A stretch of 17,656 nt of DNA from an uncultured Eubacteriales bacterium. Its GTDB lineage: Bacteria > Bacillota > Clostridia > Christensenellales > QALW01. Of this stretch, positions 16,241 through 17,656 are shown one piece after another (position 1 is the first letter of the stretch; each line of letters opens with the position of its first letter). The notes under the pieces are model-generated. The model saw only the letters and a program-made list of their open reading frames with translations. It did not search any database and was not told the origin of the DNA. The translations under genes and the position numbers were made by a program. The stretch lies in NCBI GenBank assembly GCA_900552055.1, contig URYI01000028.1:1-17656 (forward strand), read 5' to 3'.

Positions 16241-16335
16241 CGGGGCGGCGGCGTTTGCGGCCCAAAGGGCCGCCCGGACCGGGCATCAGGCCCGGTCCGG
16301 GAGCAAGCTTCGCTTGCTCAAACGCCGCCGCCCCG
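16241..16335. repeat. Cloverleaf-shaped inverted repeat, copy 2 (perfect four-way junction)
   Basis: A 16-bp perfect outer stem (16241-16256 with 16320-16335) encloses three perfect hairpins that abut with no unpaired base. Arm 1 is 16257-16263/16267-16273, loop AAA. Arm 2 is 16274-16284/16290-16300, loop ATCAG. Arm 3 is 16301-16308/16312-16319, loop TTC. In all there are 42 Watson-Crick pairs and 11 loop bases in 95 bases, with no mismatch and no G-T pair. It lies in the convergent gap between trpS and the ATPase, with a terminator on each side. It shares with copy 1 the outer stem plus three arms, a first-arm AAA loop, a TTC(G) loop, an outer strand of the form GGGGCG...CGTTTG, and a GCTATGCG on the right (16336-16343 and 111-118). 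Function unknown; likely a family of extragenic DNA elements. Confidence 0.92.
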
Positions 16336-16396
16336 GCTATGCGCAGTTTTGACAGTTAATAATGGCTGAAAATGGCAGGGCATTCTTAGTAAATTA

Positions 16397-16426
16397 AACT
16401 GCCGGGCGGTAAAGCGCCCGGCAGTT
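16397..16426 (-). terminator. Intrinsic terminator of the P-type ATPase gene
   Basis: A perfect 12-bp stem (16397-16408 with 16415-16426) has a 6-base loop. On the minus strand it is followed by TTAATTT, a moderate T-tract. It lies about 45 bases past the ATPase stop. Its core TGCCGGGCG is the same as in the trpS terminator. Confidence 0.75.
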
Positions 16427-16471
16427 ATAACATTACCTTTTATCCTATATAATCTGGCTTTGCCGTTGTAA

Positions 16472-17656
16472 TTAATGTCGGGCTTTTATCAAGCCGACAA
16501 GCTTAGCCAGCTCCATTATTACCAACGGGACTAAAATAAGCCCTATTCCCAGCAGATAGAGCTGCCAGGGGAGGATTACCAGCTGGAAAGCTATACGCAC
16601 GGGGGTAAAGAGCACTAAAGCCACAAGCGCTAAAGAGGCCAGAGCCGCCAGGTTCAGCTTGCGGTTGGAAAAAGGCCCAATTTTAAAGAGAGAATGCTCC
16701 GAACGCATGTTATATGCCTGTACTATCTGGGAGAGGGCCAACACCATGAATGCCAGGGTTTGACCGCCCGCAATCGTATTGGTAACATTTTCGCCTACCT
16801 TATAGCCGATTAGCGTGAGGATAGCGAACATAAAGCCCTGGAGCACCACTCTCACTCCCAGGCCGTGAGCAAAAATGCCCTCATTTTTGGGCCTGGGCTT
16901 GCGGTCCATAACGTCTGATTCAACTGCTTCCATACCCAGCGCTATGGCAGGCAGGCTGTCGGTAACTAAATTAATCCATAATAGCTGCATGGACATTAAC
17001 GGCGATTTGTGCCAGAGCAGCATAGCTGCGAAGACGGTTATAACCTCACCGATATTTGTACCCAGCAGGAAGCCTATAACCTTTTTTATGTTGGCGTAAA
17101 TTCCGCGGCCTTCTTTTACGGCGTCTACTATAGTGGCGAAATTGTCGTCGGTCAGGGTCATATCTGCCGCGCCCTTTGCTACATCCGTGCCCGTTATGCC
17201 CATCGCGCAGCCTATATCCGCAGCTTTAAGCGCGGGCGCGTCGTTTACTCCGTCTCCTGTCATAGATACTACCTGCCCGTTGCGCTGCCAGGCCTTAACT
17301 ATTCTTATCTTGTTTTCGGGTGATACGCGGGCATAGACGGCTATGCCTGTTACCTGTTTATCCAATTCCTCATCCGTCATCTTATCCAGTTCAGCGCCGG
17401 TAATGGCCTTGTCATCCGGCCCAAGTATGCCTAATTCTTTGGCTATGGCTGAGGCGGTTACAATATGGTCGCCTGTTATCATAACCGGTTTGATGCCTGC
17501 GCGGCGGCAGACGGATACCGCTTCCTTAGCTTCGGGCCGCGGTGGGTCAATCATACCTACAAGTCCCATAAAGATAAGCTCATTTTCCAGTTCCTGTGGA
17601 GTCGGGTTTTCGGGTACATCCTTTATTTCCTTATAGCCCACGGCCAGAACGCGCAG
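16472..17656 (-). CDS. Calcium-type cation-transporting P-type ATPase, C-terminal part
   Basis: A P2-type ATPase whose N-terminal part, including the DKTGT phosphorylation site, lies beyond the window; the frame stays open to base 17656. Visible are the TGDH segment (MITGDHIVTA), the hinge motif MTGDGVNDAP, and then six C-terminal membrane segments. Segment 5 has NIGE and segment 6 has WINLVTDSLPA, residues that form the calcium site in SERCA-type pumps (N and E in M5; N, T and D in M6). In segment 8 the SERCA glutamate position appears to be Gln (ALSQIVQAYN), as in PMCA-like single-site pumps; that alignment is by eye. It probably exports Ca2+ from the cytoplasm, though Mn2+ cannot be excluded. 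It converges on trpS and ends before its own terminator. Confidence 0.93.
   Translation of the reverse strand: MRVLAVGYKEIKDVPENPTPQELENELIFMGLVGMIDPPRPEAKEAVSVCRRAGIKPVMITGDHIVTASAIAKELGILGPDDKAITGAELDKMTDEELDKQVTGIAVYARVSPENKIRIVKAWQRNGQVVSMTGDGVNDAPALKAADIGCAMGITGTDVAKGAADMTLTDDNFATIVDAVKEGRGIYANIKKVIGFLLGTNIGEVITVFAAMLLWHKSPLMSMQLLWINLVTDSLPAIALGMEAVESDVMDRKPRPKNEGIFAHGLGVRVVLQGFMFAILTLIGYKVGENVTNTIAGGQTLAFMVLALSQIVQAYNMRSEHSLFKIGPFSNRKLNLAALASLALVALVLFTPVRIAFQLVILPWQLYLLGIGLILVPLVIMELAKLVGLIKARH

Overview
The window looks like a chromosomal piece of a Clostridia-type Firmicute. The evidence is strong purine-rich ribosome binding sites, GTG and TTG starts beside ATG, GerMN-domain lipoproteins, a short NfeD next to a FloA flotillin, and AT-rich sigma-A-like promoters in a genome of moderate GC. 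I cannot place it to genus. There is no phage, transposase, CRISPR or plasmid gene. Nearly every gene is housekeeping or cell-envelope; the unusual content lies in the intergenic DNA and in one regulatory operon.

Layout. Bases 1-597 hold no convincing gene. They contain a GC-rich cloverleaf-shaped inverted repeat (4-92), a promoter-like site, two tandem hairpins and a possible terminator for the next gene. A D-Ala-D-Ala carboxypeptidase (598-2007, minus strand) is divergent from a long plus-strand operon: OmpR-type response regulator, sensor kinase, two GerMN lipoproteins (one with a single module, one apparently with three), a metallo-beta-lactamase-fold hydrolase, ComEC and HolA. Spacing within this operon is a few bases or an overlap throughout. 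A 472-base gap (10789-11260) with a degenerate direct repeat follows.

A second operon starts from a good promoter at 11212-11240: a large lipoprotein of unknown function, a short NfeD, FloA, and a small membrane-anchored protein with a conserved-looking C-terminal tail. Tryptophanyl-tRNA synthetase follows, ending in a strong terminator. The convergent gap (16084-16471) contains a second, fully paired cloverleaf element (16241-16335) between two terminators of opposite orientation that share the same stem core. The window ends inside a minus-strand calcium-type P-type ATPase.

How the genes fit together. The response regulator, kinase and GerMN lipoproteins resemble in layout the actinobacterial MtrA-MtrB-LpqB system, where a GerMN lipoprotein acts as a third component of the kinase. 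The MBL gene downstream recalls the walRK-yycHIJ order of Bacillus. A peptidoglycan carboxypeptidase diverging from the same intergenic region fits a cell-wall-sensing role, but this is inference. The two cloverleaf elements share an architecture (outer stem plus three hairpin arms), loop sequences, outer-stem end sequence and a nearby 8-mer. They are the best candidate here for something undescribed.
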